A DNA stretch of 14,040 nucleotides from an uncultured archaeon (GTDB taxonomy: Archaea > Nanobdellota > Nanobdellia > Woesearchaeales > ARS49): positions 1-14,040 of the forward strand of contig CABMGU010000076.1 of assembly GCA_902385765.1 (NCBI GenBank), in the 5' to 3' direction. Shown piece by piece: positions 1 through 7,020 of this stretch. The translations under genes and the position numbers were made by a program. Position 1 is the first letter of the stretch. Each line of letters opens with the position of its first letter. The notes below the pieces were generated by a model. The model did no database searches, was not told the DNA's origin, and was given only the letters and a program-made list of their open reading frames with translations.

Positions 1-523
1 AATAAAAAACGTTTTTCTCTTTCCTATGCTTATCTCCCGGAAGCATACCGGCTCTTCTTCCAACGTGCACATCATAAACTATCTGATAACCAAAAATTTC
101 CTTGACAAAACAATCAGCTCCAACTTCATCAAATATTTCCGAATAAGTAGGAAGCTTAAAACGCCTACGGGCATCGTTAATCCTCTTATAAAGCAAACCA
201 AGCCTGCGATCAGGCCACAACATAGATTCAGAACCGCGAGCTCTCAACTGCTTCAACTCCTCATCTGAAGATATAATAATAGGCGCCGGGTTCAAATCAG
301 TCATAACAGGAACCATCTGAGCAAGAACTGAAAAAATAAAAAGCTCATCAGCCAAAAAACCGGTTTTTCCCGCATAACAAGGACGGGCCTGCAACTGCCT
401 GTCGAGAAAACCACCGTAAATTTCCTTATCGTCCTCCAATAAAACCTGCCCGCTATCGACTCTTTTCCAAAAAGTCAGAACTGTCACACTTTCCAAATCA
501 TTTTTCGCTTCAATCTCCGGCAT
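1..523 (-). CDS. Partial CDS, unknown protein (C-terminus outside window)
   Basis: The minus strand is open from an ATG at 523 to the window edge, giving about 174 residues without a stop. The protein starts MPEIEAKNDL and contains stretches such as GGFLDRQLQARPCYAGKTGF and LGLLYKRINDARRRFKLP. It is a soluble-looking, mixed-charge protein with no signal peptide or membrane helix in the visible part. Codon use (many T-ending codons) looks like real coding sequence. A TATA-like element at about 560-568 on the same strand (reads TTTATAAA) sits about 40 bases before the ATG, so the messenger would have a short leader. I do not recognise the family. A plus-strand reading frame over 26-268 is taken as its shadow. 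The gene is transcribed divergently from the FecR/cyclase operon. Confidence 0.75.
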   Translation of the reverse strand, partial: MPEIEAKNDLESVTVLTFWKRVDSGQVLLEDDKEIYGGFLDRQLQARPCYAGKTGFLADELFIFSVLAQMVPVMTDLNPAPIIISSDEELKQLRARGSESMLWPDRRLGLLYKRINDARRRFKLPTYSEIFDEVGADCFVKEIFGYQIVYDVHVGRRAGMLPGDKHRKEKNVFY

Positions 524-559
524 TTTCTCACTACTCTACAGTCAGAACAAAATGAGGGC

Positions 560-568
560 TTTATAAAT
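560..568 (-). promoter_or_regulatory. TATA box of the leftmost minus-strand gene
   Basis: The minus strand reads GATTTATAAAG here, 37 or more bases before the ATG at 523, which fits an archaeal TATA box with a short untranslated leader. Seen by eye only. Confidence 0.5.
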
Positions 569-607
569 CTAGCGCTTTCAACACACGTTTATGGCGATAC
601 TGACAAC

Positions 608-646
608 ATTTAAAAAGGAAGAAAAAAACAAAAAGCCAGAGGTGGG
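608..646 (+). promoter_or_regulatory. Promoter and ribosome binding site of FecR-cyclase operon
   Basis: A TATA-like ATTTAAAAA lies at 608-616 and a strong Shine-Dalgarno AGAGGTGGG at 638-646, three bases before the ATG at 650. The combination supports the start chosen for the FecR-domain gene and a short leader. Confidence 0.6.
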
Positions 647-649
647 ATA

Positions 650-1489
650 ATGGCAAAGAACTTAATAATATACATAATAATAGGAATAATAGTAATACTT
701 CTGTCGATAGGAGGATTCGCCTATGTTACAGCAACAGGAAGTCCAACAACAAAAGCATTCCTGAACATATTCAAAGGACAGGCACAGGTAGACCAGGGAA
801 ACGGATACGCACCTGCAACAAACGGGCAAAATCTTGCACTGAACGACCACGTTAAAACACTTCCTGAATCAGAAGCAGCAGTGGTACTGCAGGAAAGCGT
901 CATAATCAACCTTGAACCGGAAACAGAAGTCTACATCAAAGATCTTTCTGAAAAACACATCAAAGTATCACAAAACACAGGAACAACCTGGAACAAATTC
1001 ACAGGACTCACAGGAGTGGAAGAACTAAGCATAGAAACACCAACAACCGTCGCAACAGTCAGAGGAACCTTCTTCGGAGTAAAAATGAACGAAATACTCG
1101 CAGGAGAAAGCAATGTAGAAGTGGCATACCAGGGAGAAAAATACAACCTGAAAGAAGGACAAAAAGCAGTCATAAAAGACGGAAAACTGACAACCGAAGA
1201 TTTGACAGCAGAGGACTGGGCAGAAGTCAAAGCACAAATGCAGAAAACAATAGAATCACTCAAAATACTGAGAATGAAAGAAGTTGAGAAACACCCAATA
1301 CTCGCACAACAGATGAAGAGCAGATACCAGATAACTGATGAAATGATAAAAGAACAACTTGACAAAGCAGACAAAGGAGAATACGACCTGAACGAAATAA
1401 TACAGAAATCACCAGTGAAAATTAAGTCAGTGTATAAGATAAAAGAATTCACAGAAAAAATCATAGAAATAAACAAAAAACTTCAATGA
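650..1489 (+). CDS. Membrane-anchored FecR-domain protein
   Basis: This 279-residue protein starts with a membrane helix (about residues 4-28, IIYIIIGIIVILLSIGGFAY), so most of it should lie outside the cytoplasmic membrane. Residues about 38-165 resemble a FecR domain: a GxAQV-like opening, a central acidic segment, and the typical TPTTVATVRGTFFGV stretch at about 130-145. The C-terminal third is charged and helical. FecR domains are best known in bacterial iron-signalling anti-sigma factors, but stand-alone secreted FecR domains are also paired with CHASE2-cyclase proteins. Here the stop overlaps the start of such a cyclase by four bases (ATGA), indicating one operon and translational coupling. 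The A-ending codon bias matches the downstream gene. A role as the sensory partner of the cyclase is inference. Confidence 0.8.
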   Translation: MAKNLIIYIIIGIIVILLSIGGFAYVTATGSPTTKAFLNIFKGQAQVDQGNGYAPATNGQNLALNDHVKTLPESEAAVVLQESVIINLEPETEVYIKDLSEKHIKVSQNTGTTWNKFTGLTGVEELSIETPTTVATVRGTFFGVKMNEILAGESNVEVAYQGEKYNLKEGQKAVIKDGKLTTEDLTAEDWAEVKAQMQKTIESLKILRMKEVEKHPILAQQMKSRYQITDEMIKEQLDKADKGEYDLNEIIQKSPVKIKSVYKIKEFTEKIIEINKKLQ

Positions 1490-3387
1490 ACGCAATAAAA
1501 ACAAAAAACTGCGTGCTGATAGCAATAATATGCACGCTTTTTCTTTCAATTTTGTTTTACACAGGAGCATTGTCAAACATACAGCTGAAACTAAGCGACA
1601 ACTTGTACGGAGGAAAAACCCCTCTTGATGCAATCACCATAGTCGCCATAGATGACAAAAGTTTACAGGAGATAGGCAGATGGCCGTGGAACAGAACAAT
1701 ATTCGCAGAAATAATACGAAAACTCAACCAGAGCAAAACAACAGCAATAGACGTAGCCTTCTTTGAAGAGACAAACGAAGACAAAATACTCGGAAAAGAA
1801 TTGTCTGAGAAAATCATAATACCAATAGAATATACGAGCTTTGCAAAAGAAAACGGAAAAATCACTGGAAAAAGATTTTTGAAACCAGCACCAGGGCTTG
1901 AGAAAGCGCAAACAGGATACGTCAACATAGTAACAGACAAAGACGGAGTAACAAGAGCAGTAAACATGGACATAAGCGACGAATACCAAAACTTCGCCTA
2001 TACTGCATATAAAAACTTCTGGAAAAAAGAACTTGAACAAAAACCAGCAAGATTTTTAGTTAATTTTGCAGGACCGCCGGGAAGCTACAAATATTACTCC
2101 TTAACAGACGTTTATAACGACAGAATACCGCCGGAAGACTTCAAAAACAAACTTGTACTGGTCGGCTCGACATCACCAGACCTGCACGATGATTACTTTG
2201 TGCCGACATCAAAAGGAAAAGCAATGCCAGGAGTTGAAATACACGCAAACACAATCCAGACAATAATCAACAACGACTTTCTTGCAGAACAATCAAAATG
2301 GACAGTGGTTTTGGCAATTCTCGCATCAGCAATAATAATATCATTACTTATCAAATTAGGAATAAGAACAACAACAATAGCAGTGCCAGTACTAATAATC
2401 GGATATCTGTTTTTCTCAATCTACGCATTTGATTACGGAATAATAATGAACCTGGTATATGTGCCGCTGTCAATACTATTTACTTATACGTTTGAAGTAA
2501 TATACTCTTATTATGCGGAGAAAAAAGAAAGAGAAAAAACACTCGGAGCATTCTCCAAATACGTATCACCAGAAGTCATAGACGAACTGATGAAAGACCC
2601 GAAAAAACTAAAACTCGGCGGGGAGAAAGAAGACATAACAATATTCTTCTCAGACATCAGAGGATTCACAACAATATCAGAACAATTAACACCAGAAAAA
2701 CTCGTCCATTTATTGAATGAATACCTGACTGCAATGACAGACATAGCAATGAAACACGAAGGAGTGGTAGACAAATACATAGGAGACGCAATAATGGCAT
2801 TCTGGGGAGCGCCTATCAAGAAGGAAAATCACGCAGAATTAGCGTGTTTGACCGCGCTTGAAATGATAAAAAAACTCAAAGATTTGAATATTAAATGGAC
2901 GCAGGACAAATTCCCTGAAATAAAAATAGGAATAGGACTCAACACAGGACCAGCAGTAATCGGAAACATGGGCTCGTATGAACGGTTTAATTACACTGCA
3001 ATGGGAGACACCATCAATTTAGGCTCAAGACTTGAAGGACTCACAAAAGCATACGGAGTGAGCATTGTGATAAGCGAGTTCACGCACAAAGAAGTAAATG
3101 ACAAATTTGCGACAAGAAAACTGGATTTAGTCGCAGTAAAAGGGAAGAAAAAGCCGATTTACATTTATGAACTGATTTGCAAAACAGAAGAACTTAAAGA
3201 AAAAGAGAAAATAGAAACATACGAAAAAGGACTCAGTCTTTACTTATCACAGAAATGGGACGAGGCAATAAAAGAATTTGAAAAGCTCGATGACTTCGCT
3301 TCAAAAGAATTCATACAAAGATGCGAGACGTTCAAAAAAGAACCGCCGCAGAACTGGGATGGGGCGTGGATAATGAAAACAAAGTAA
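1486..3387 (+). CDS. CHASE2-domain class III adenylate cyclase
   Basis: This 633-residue membrane protein has an N-terminal helix (about 9-27), an extracytoplasmic CHASE2 sensor domain (about 35-260, with DDKSLQEIGRWPWNR and a typical LVGSTSPDLHDDYFVP segment), three membrane helices (about 270-345), and a class III nucleotide cyclase domain (about 380-560). Catalytic residues look intact: metal-binding D390 (FSDIRGF) and D434 (KYIGDA), K430 and D508 fitting adenine recognition, and the transition-state pair N511 and R515 (DTINLGSR). This predicts cyclic AMP synthesis in the cytoplasm under control of an outside signal. The tail (about 585-625) resembles one TPR-like helical hairpin. It is co-transcribed with the FecR-domain gene. 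CHASE2 cyclases are common in bacteria and unusual in archaea, so transfer from bacteria is plausible. Confidence 0.9.
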   Translation: MNAIKTKNCVLIAIICTLFLSILFYTGALSNIQLKLSDNLYGGKTPLDAITIVAIDDKSLQEIGRWPWNRTIFAEIIRKLNQSKTTAIDVAFFEETNEDKILGKELSEKIIIPIEYTSFAKENGKITGKRFLKPAPGLEKAQTGYVNIVTDKDGVTRAVNMDISDEYQNFAYTAYKNFWKKELEQKPARFLVNFAGPPGSYKYYSLTDVYNDRIPPEDFKNKLVLVGSTSPDLHDDYFVPTSKGKAMPGVEIHANTIQTIINNDFLAEQSKWTVVLAILASAIIISLLIKLGIRTTTIAVPVLIIGYLFFSIYAFDYGIIMNLVYVPLSILFTYTFEVIYSYYAEKKEREKTLGAFSKYVSPEVIDELMKDPKKLKLGGEKEDITIFFSDIRGFTTISEQLTPEKLVHLLNEYLTAMTDIAMKHEGVVDKYIGDAIMAFWGAPIKKENHAELACLTALEMIKKLKDLNIKWTQDKFPEIKIGIGLNTGPAVIGNMGSYERFNYTAMGDTINLGSRLEGLTKAYGVSIVISEFTHKEVNDKFATRKLDLVAVKGKKKPIYIYELICKTEELKEKEKIETYEKGLSLYLSQKWDEAIKEFEKLDDFASKEFIQRCETFKKEPPQNWDGAWIMKTK

Positions 3388-3390
3388 ATA

Positions 3391-3430
3391 TTTATAAATA
3401 AACAAGACAAAACAAAGCTAAAGAGGTGAT
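3391..3430 (+). promoter_or_regulatory. TATA box and ribosome binding site of the 47-residue ORF
   Basis: TTTATAAATA at 3391-3400 is a good TATA box. GAGGTGAT at 3423-3430 is a strong Shine-Dalgarno just before the ATG at 3434. Together they indicate that the small ORF is independently transcribed and translated. Confidence 0.65.
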
Positions 3431-3433
3431 ATT

Positions 3434-3577
3434 ATGGATGCAAAAATATTAGGAGCAATACAATTAATAGGTGGTTTAATCGGCCTTTATGCGTGGTACG
3501 CAGCCAAAACATGGGCACTGCCAGTGTTTTCCATTGTGTTCATCTTAATGGCAATACATCACTTCATGGAAAAATAA
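3434..3577 (+). CDS. Small membrane protein, 47 residues, unknown
   Basis: The frame opens at ATG 3434 with MDAKILGAIQLIGGLIGLYA and ends in HHFMEK at a TAA (3575-3577). It has two hydrophobic segments (about residues 5-22 and 28-42) separated by a short WYAAKTW turn, so it should be a two-helix membrane hairpin. It has its own TATA box and a strong GAGGTGAT ribosome binding site, which is the main reason to believe it. It resembles in style the 90-residue membrane protein at 12760, and such tiny two-helix proteins are frequent in small archaeal genomes. Function unknown. It follows the cyclase gene closely but seems to have its own promoter. Confidence 0.75.
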   Translation: MDAKILGAIQLIGGLIGLYAWYAAKTWALPVFSIVFILMAIHHFMEK

Positions 3578-3600
3578 ATTTTTTATTTTTTTCTTATAAT
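3575..3600. terminator. T-rich terminator between convergent genes
   Basis: The stretch AAATTTTTTATTTTTTTCTT follows the stop of the small membrane protein. T-runs of this type terminate archaeal transcription on the plus strand. On the minus strand, the kinase gene ends just before it at 3627. Confidence 0.5.
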
Positions 3601-3626
3601 TTTCTTGCAGGCGCGTGTACTTCAGC

Positions 3627-4517
3627 TCATTTGAGGTTTGGAATTATCACAGCCTCAACAAATTGCCTGTCCCGGCCATAATGCCTTTTTGCAACTTCTT
3701 CGAAACCAGGATTCAGTCTGTCTGCAATGAAATCAGTCATTAATCTGTAAAGTGCATCTCCGAGAATCAGTTTTCTTAGTTTTTCAGCACCCATTTCCAA
3801 AAGAGAGGTGTTTTTCATCAGTCTGGTGTATTTTTCAATCACGCCTTCGACTTCATTCGGGTTCAAGTCAAGCAAAGCTCTCGAGAAGTCCCATGTTGGG
3901 CTGTCAAAATATGCCCTTTCAAAATCTATAAAAATTATTGCTCCTGACTCTGTCCTTTGGACGTTGCCTTTGTGGATGTCCCCGTGCGTCAGAATTTTCC
4001 TGATTGGCCCATACTCAGACGGAGGCACCAGATCAAGTTTTTCCTCCAACTCTGAAGCCGACCAAAGCTGGCGCACAATCTCGGGATTTTTTTTAAAGCG
4101 GATTTTTCCTCTTAGTCTGCACTGATTCTGGAAAAGTTCACCTTCAAAATCCTTTGGAAATGACTCCCGGGCAAGCGATTTTGAGTGAAAATCGGCAACA
4201 GCTTCAACAGCGTCCTTGACAGGAACATCTGTGAGTTTCCCTGCATAATCCGTCACTATATGATCCTCTCCAAAATATCTCAGATGAGGTGTAGCAAGAA
4301 GTTGGCATTCGTTGAAAAAGGATACGGCTCTTATCTCCCTTTCCTTTGATTTTTGGCGGTTTTTTTCATTGATATTATATTTTTTAATAAAATAAACAGG
4401 CGAGCCTTCGACATAGACTATCCCGGTCGTGTTTTTCGACGGTTTGTCTAACGGCTTTACCTCAATTTCCGCCAATTTTGGTTTTTCTGAGGAAACGTTT
4501 AACGTTGTCATCATCAT
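3627..4517 (-). CDS. APH-fold small-molecule/peptide kinase, third gene of the RiPP-like operon
   Basis: About 296 residues with the aminoglycoside/choline-kinase fold. There is a short N-lobe with a lysine pair (YFIKKYN), a Brenner-type catalytic loop HGDIHKGN (D180 as base, N185 binding Mg), and a metal-binding IDFE (D198). These are intact, so the enzyme should be an active ATP-dependent phosphotransferase. Its 5' end lies inside the radical SAM gene, overlapping by about 50 bases, so the two are translationally coupled. The start is uncertain: GTG at 4529 is possible, but GTGA there can serve as ribosome binding site for ATG 4517. The family phosphorylates antibiotics, choline, sugars and similar hydroxyl groups. 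Phosphorylation of the modified peptide (its tail has a Ser/Thr cluster) or of a product derived from it is inference. An unrelated detoxifying kinase is the alternative. Confidence 0.85.
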   Translation of the reverse strand: MMMTTLNVSSEKPKLAEIEVKPLDKPSKNTTGIVYVEGSPVYFIKKYNINEKNRQKSKEREIRAVSFFNECQLLATPHLRYFGEDHIVTDYAGKLTDVPVKDAVEAVADFHSKSLARESFPKDFEGELFQNQCRLRGKIRFKKNPEIVRQLWSASELEEKLDLVPPSEYGPIRKILTHGDIHKGNVQRTESGAIIFIDFERAYFDSPTWDFSRALLDLNPNEVEGVIEKYTRLMKNTSLLEMGAEKLRKLILGDALYRLMTDFIADRLNPGFEEVAKRHYGRDRQFVEAVIIPNLK

Positions 4518-5574
4518 TAAGATCTTCACTTATTTTTCGGAAGAGTGTTTTTTTTGTCTCACAGTAGTATGTTTTTTGGTTGAAATCGCCAGATAGTGAC
4601 TTCGCTTCGATTGGACATCCACCAGAGCAGATTGAAAACCAATTGCAACCTCCGCAATCACCTTCCTTCAGATCAAAATATCTGTCCATGATTTTTTGAT
4701 GTACTCGGTTGCCTATCATTTCCTTAAGAGAAATCTCGTTAATGTTTCCCAATTTTGTTTCTGGCATATGTGTTGACCTTGAGCAGAGAAATACTCCTCC
4801 GTCCGGGTCCACACCCAACAATCTCGTACACGAATAAGCAGAATAGTCACAAGTCTTTACCCACCCTGTGAAAAATCCTCTCACAATTGAACTGAATGGA
4901 TTGAGATTGAAATCAGAATCATCTGATTTCCACAAGCGGTAGAACTCAAGAAAAGAACTGGTCGCATTTTCGACACTGGGCAAAAGTTCGTCTTTTGCCA
5001 GTAAACCGCCGCCGGAAGGAGCAAAAAAATTTATGCGCGCTGTTGTGCAGAGCCTCCTTAGATTCTCGTAGGCCTCTATTTCACGTCCAACAAGATTGTT
5101 AGTCAACACTGCTATGAGTCCAATCTCTCTTCGGCAGGCTTCGTAATTCCTGATTATCGTTTCCGTTTTATCCTGCCCAGTTCTGTTAACACGCTGCTTC
5201 TTCTGGACGTCAAGACAGCCATCAAAGCTTCCACCAAGTCTATATCCCATTGCTCTGAGCCTTTTTTGGCGATCTTCAGTGAGCTCTATACCGTTTGTTT
5301 GAATGGAATGGCTTATATCAAGCCCTTTTGTGTTGCAGGCTTTCCCCGTTTCAATGATTTGTTCAAGAAAACCATCAGATCTCAGCAAGGGCTCTCCGCC
5401 GACCCAGGCAAAATGAGCAAAGGCATCGTTGTAGCCATGAACTTCTGAGATTAATCGCTCTACCGTTTTCAGATCCATGTTGCGCTTGGGTCTGGCTTTA
5501 TCAAGATAACAGTAAGTGCAGTTCAAGTTACAGCAATCAGTCAGTTGCGCAACTATCGAATAATCTGTTTTCAT
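4462..5574 (-). CDS. Radical SAM/SPASM peptide maturase
   Basis: This 370-residue enzyme carries the radical SAM cluster motif at C15-x3-C19-x2-C22, the SAM-binding GGEP at 59-62, and a complete SPASM domain. The SPASM cysteines are C249-x9-G-x4-C264, then C307-x2-C310-x5-C316-x3-C320 and C338, which matches the canonical seven-Cys pattern binding two auxiliary iron-sulfur clusters. This architecture is used by enzymes that modify ribosomal peptides (sactisynthases, cyclophane-forming enzymes, PqqE, MftC) and by sulfatase maturases. The gene starts 23 bases after the stop of a 63-residue peptide gene and has its own ribosome binding site (GGAG six bases before ATG 5574), so peptide modification is the best reading. 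I see no distinct N-terminal RRE-like peptide-recognition domain. No sulfatase is nearby, which argues against sulfatase maturation. Confidence 0.92.
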   Translation of the reverse strand: MKTDYSIVAQLTDCCNLNCTYCYLDKARPKRNMDLKTVERLISEVHGYNDAFAHFAWVGGEPLLRSDGFLEQIIETGKACNTKGLDISHSIQTNGIELTEDRQKRLRAMGYRLGGSFDGCLDVQKKQRVNRTGQDKTETIIRNYEACRREIGLIAVLTNNLVGREIEAYENLRRLCTTARINFFAPSGGGLLAKDELLPSVENATSSFLEFYRLWKSDDSDFNLNPFSSIVRGFFTGWVKTCDYSAYSCTRLLGVDPDGGVFLCSRSTHMPETKLGNINEISLKEMIGNRVHQKIMDRYFDLKEGDCGGCNWFSICSGGCPIEAKSLSGDFNQKTYYCETKKTLFRKISEDLNDDDNVKRFLRKTKIGGN

Positions 5575-5597
5575 TCTTGCTCCTACGCCTGTTTGTA

Positions 5598-5789
5598 TTA
5601 ATCAGAGGCTCCTGCCCAGTCCGAATGATCAGAGCTCGTGCTGAGCTCGTACGGCCTTTGCGCCATAAATTTGGCATATTGTTCCTGTGTAAGTCCTGAT
5701 TTTTCAGCAGGAACTCTCGGCGCCAAATCTTTTACAATTTGTGCCAGATTGTTTTCATACATTTGTTCTGGTTTGTTTGTTTCATTCAT
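5598..5789 (-). CDS. Candidate RiPP precursor peptide, 63 residues
   Basis: The peptide begins MNETNKPEQM and ends DHSDWAGASD at a stop at 5598. The start is fixed by a strong GGAGGG (5797-5802) seven bases before ATG 5789. The longer frame reaching 6086 would run antisense through the regulator and is rejected. The first 45 residues are charged and helix-prone, as in leader peptides. The last 18 (from P46) are rich in Ser, Asp and aromatic residues (Y47, H55, W58) with a T51-S52-S53 cluster, as in a core. There is no cysteine, so thioether RiPPs (sactipeptides, lanthipeptides) are ruled out. Carbon-carbon cross-links such as three-residue cyclophanes (Y47-L49, H55-D57) or a PQQ/mycofactocin-like derivation remain possible. 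It is the first gene of an operon with a radical SAM/SPASM enzyme and a kinase. Confidence 0.78.
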   Translation of the reverse strand: MNETNKPEQMYENNLAQIVKDLAPRVPAEKSGLTQEQYAKFMAQRPYELSTSSDHSDWAGASD

Positions 5790-5796
5790 ATTTAAT

Positions 5797-5837
5797 CCCT
5801 CCATTACGTATTTAAAGAGGTATCTATTATTAAAACT
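5797..5837 (-). promoter_or_regulatory. Promoter and ribosome binding site of the peptide operon
   Basis: On the minus strand GTTTTAATAATAG (5825-5837) is a plausible TATA element, placing the transcript start near 5805, just before the GGAGGG ribosome binding site (5797-5802). A second TATA-like CTTTAAATA at about 5808-5816 would start transcription too close to the ATG to include the binding site, so I favour the upstream one. The element overlaps a half-site at 5819-5830. Confidence 0.45.
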
Positions 5838-5856
5838 TCCACTATGTTTTTTGTTC

Positions 5857-5893
5857 CTTATAGATAACTTTTTATATATGAGTTGTCTATAAG
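5857..5893. promoter_or_regulatory. Inverted-repeat operator around the regulator's TATA box
   Basis: CTTATAGATAAC at 5857-5868 and GTTGTCTATAAG at 5882-5893 are reverse complements in 11 of 12 positions. The 13-base spacer holds the TATA box (TTTATATAT, 5871-5879) of the gene starting at 5899. A third, weaker half-site, GGTATCTATTAT (9 of 12 to the consensus GTTATCTATAAG), lies at 5819-5830 over the promoter of the divergent peptide operon. This arrangement fits binding by the Lrp-type regulator with autoregulation and control of the peptide operon. The binding protein is inferred. Confidence 0.65.
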
Positions 5894-5898
5894 TCATT

Positions 5899-6906
5899 AT
5901 GACAAGGCTAAATGAAACAGTTCCCGTCGAGCAAACGCGCATAAATTTGGACCTGAAGGACCGCAGGATTCTTGCTATGCTGGATTGGGATGCGCGCCTT
6001 TCAATCGCAAAGCTTGCAAAGGAAGTCAGACTTAGCAAGAATGCGGTTGCATACAGGATAAGCCGCCTGGAAAAAGCAGGAATCATTCTTGGCTATTATC
6101 CCGTCATAGACTTCGGCAGACTTGGTTATTATTCACACAGGGTTCAATTATCACTTCATAATGCCGATGCCAGAGTCAAGCAAGAAATTGAAAAATACAT
6201 ATCAAATCCTGATTCAGAAATAAGCTGGTCTGTGTGGGTGCGAGGCGTCGCTGATTTGCTGATAGTTATCTGGACCCGTTCGCTTAAGGAATTTAAATCC
6301 ATTTTCAATAAATTCAATACACGGTTTGGCAAGTACATAGAAAAACGGCTGTTTACCACAACATACGGTTTTGAACAATACCCGTATCGATTCCTTTTGG
6401 GAAAAAATGACTGGCAGAGCATGATTATCGATGAGGGACCAAGTTTTCACCTTGATAAATTAGATTCCCGCATCCTTGCCTCGCTAAATTCCAATGCGCG
6501 AAAAAGCTGCACAGAGATCGCCAAAGAAACAGGCTCGAATTACAAAACCGTGCAGTACCGCATCAAAAAACTTGCAAAAAATCACGTCCTTATCGGCACA
6601 CGGGCGTTCATAAATCACACAGCATTCGGCTACAATTATTACAAATTCATGCTGTATTTCACCCACTATTCTGACGAAGAATACCATAAACTAAAAAATT
6701 ATCTCCGCGGACTGCAGGAAACAGTCTACATAGTATTTCACGTTAACAGCGACCTGGATGCAGAGATGCTGTTCAAGTCAGATAACGAATTCTTTGAGTT
6801 CATAGACGGCCTGCAGGAAAAATTTCCAGGGCTTATTAAAAACTTCGAGTATTTCCTTTTCACGCGCACAATTCAAATCGAGTATGTTCACCAGCTTGAC
6901 GCCTGA
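5899..6906 (+). CDS. Double-module Lrp/AsnC-family regulator
   Basis: This 335-residue protein has two tandem copies of the Lrp/AsnC layout. Module one has a winged HTH (about 17-65, LDLKDRRILAMLDWDARLSI, then KNAVAYRISRLEKAGII) and a RAM-like domain (about 70-165). Module two has a winged HTH (about 185-235, LDKLDSRILASLNSNARKSC, then YKTVQYRIKKL) and a second ligand-domain-like region (about 238-330). Ordinary Lrp proteins are about 150 residues, so this is a fused duplication. Such fusions occur in archaea. Fused siroheme decarboxylases (AhbA/B) share this fold, but no heme genes are nearby. The start is ATG 5899, about 25 bases after the TATA box, so the transcript should be leaderless. 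It faces the peptide operon across a shared operator, suggesting control of that operon. Confidence 0.85.
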   Translation: MTRLNETVPVEQTRINLDLKDRRILAMLDWDARLSIAKLAKEVRLSKNAVAYRISRLEKAGIILGYYPVIDFGRLGYYSHRVQLSLHNADARVKQEIEKYISNPDSEISWSVWVRGVADLLIVIWTRSLKEFKSIFNKFNTRFGKYIEKRLFTTTYGFEQYPYRFLLGKNDWQSMIIDEGPSFHLDKLDSRILASLNSNARKSCTEIAKETGSNYKTVQYRIKKLAKNHVLIGTRAFINHTAFGYNYYKFMLYFTHYSDEEYHKLKNYLRGLQETVYIVFHVNSDLDAEMLFKSDNEFFEFIDGLQEKFPGLIKNFEYFLFTRTIQIEYVHQLDA

Positions 6907-6939
6907 AGTTCTAGAACGGGGTTTTACCTCTTCTTTCAA

Positions 6940-6957
6940 TTTTTTATTTATTCTGAT
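6940..6957 (+). terminator. T-rich terminator after the Lrp-type regulator
   Basis: TTTCAATTTTTTATTTATTC lies about 30 bases after the regulator's stop and is the only clear T-run before the Fic promoter. It probably ends the regulator transcript. Confidence 0.4.
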
Positions 6958-6968
6958 AGACTTGGCGC

Positions 6969-7009
6969 AGGTGTCTACAAAACAGAAAGTTTTAAATATG
7001 TAGACACCC
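6969..7009. promoter_or_regulatory. Inverted repeat around the TATA box of the Fic gene
   Basis: AGGTGTCTAC at 6969-6978 and GTAGACACC at 7000-7008 are perfect 9-base reverse complements. The spacer contains TTTAAATAT (6991-6999), the TATA box about 25 bases before ATG 7021, so the transcript should be leaderless. Arm centres are about 31 bases apart (three helical turns), which fits a dimeric protein on one face of DNA. The same arms recur at 7916-7947. Confidence 0.7.
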
Positions 7010-7020
7010 CATAATACCTT

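Noticed and set aside
26..268. 80-residue plus-strand frame at the left edge
   Set aside because: Antisense to the continuous minus-strand frame 1-523, which has better protein character and a promoter.
931..1476. Long 181-residue minus-strand frame
   Set aside because: Complete antisense overlap with the FecR-domain gene, with Ser/Phe-rich composition typical of a shadow of an A-rich coding strand.
4462..5574. Sulfatase-maturing enzyme
   Set aside because: The SPASM pattern would allow it, but no sulfatase gene is in the window and a small peptide gene lies directly upstream.
5790..6086. N-terminal extension of the precursor peptide frame to 162 residues on the minus strand
   Set aside because: It would run antisense through the regulator gene and across both promoters; a strong GGAGGG site fixes the start at 5789.
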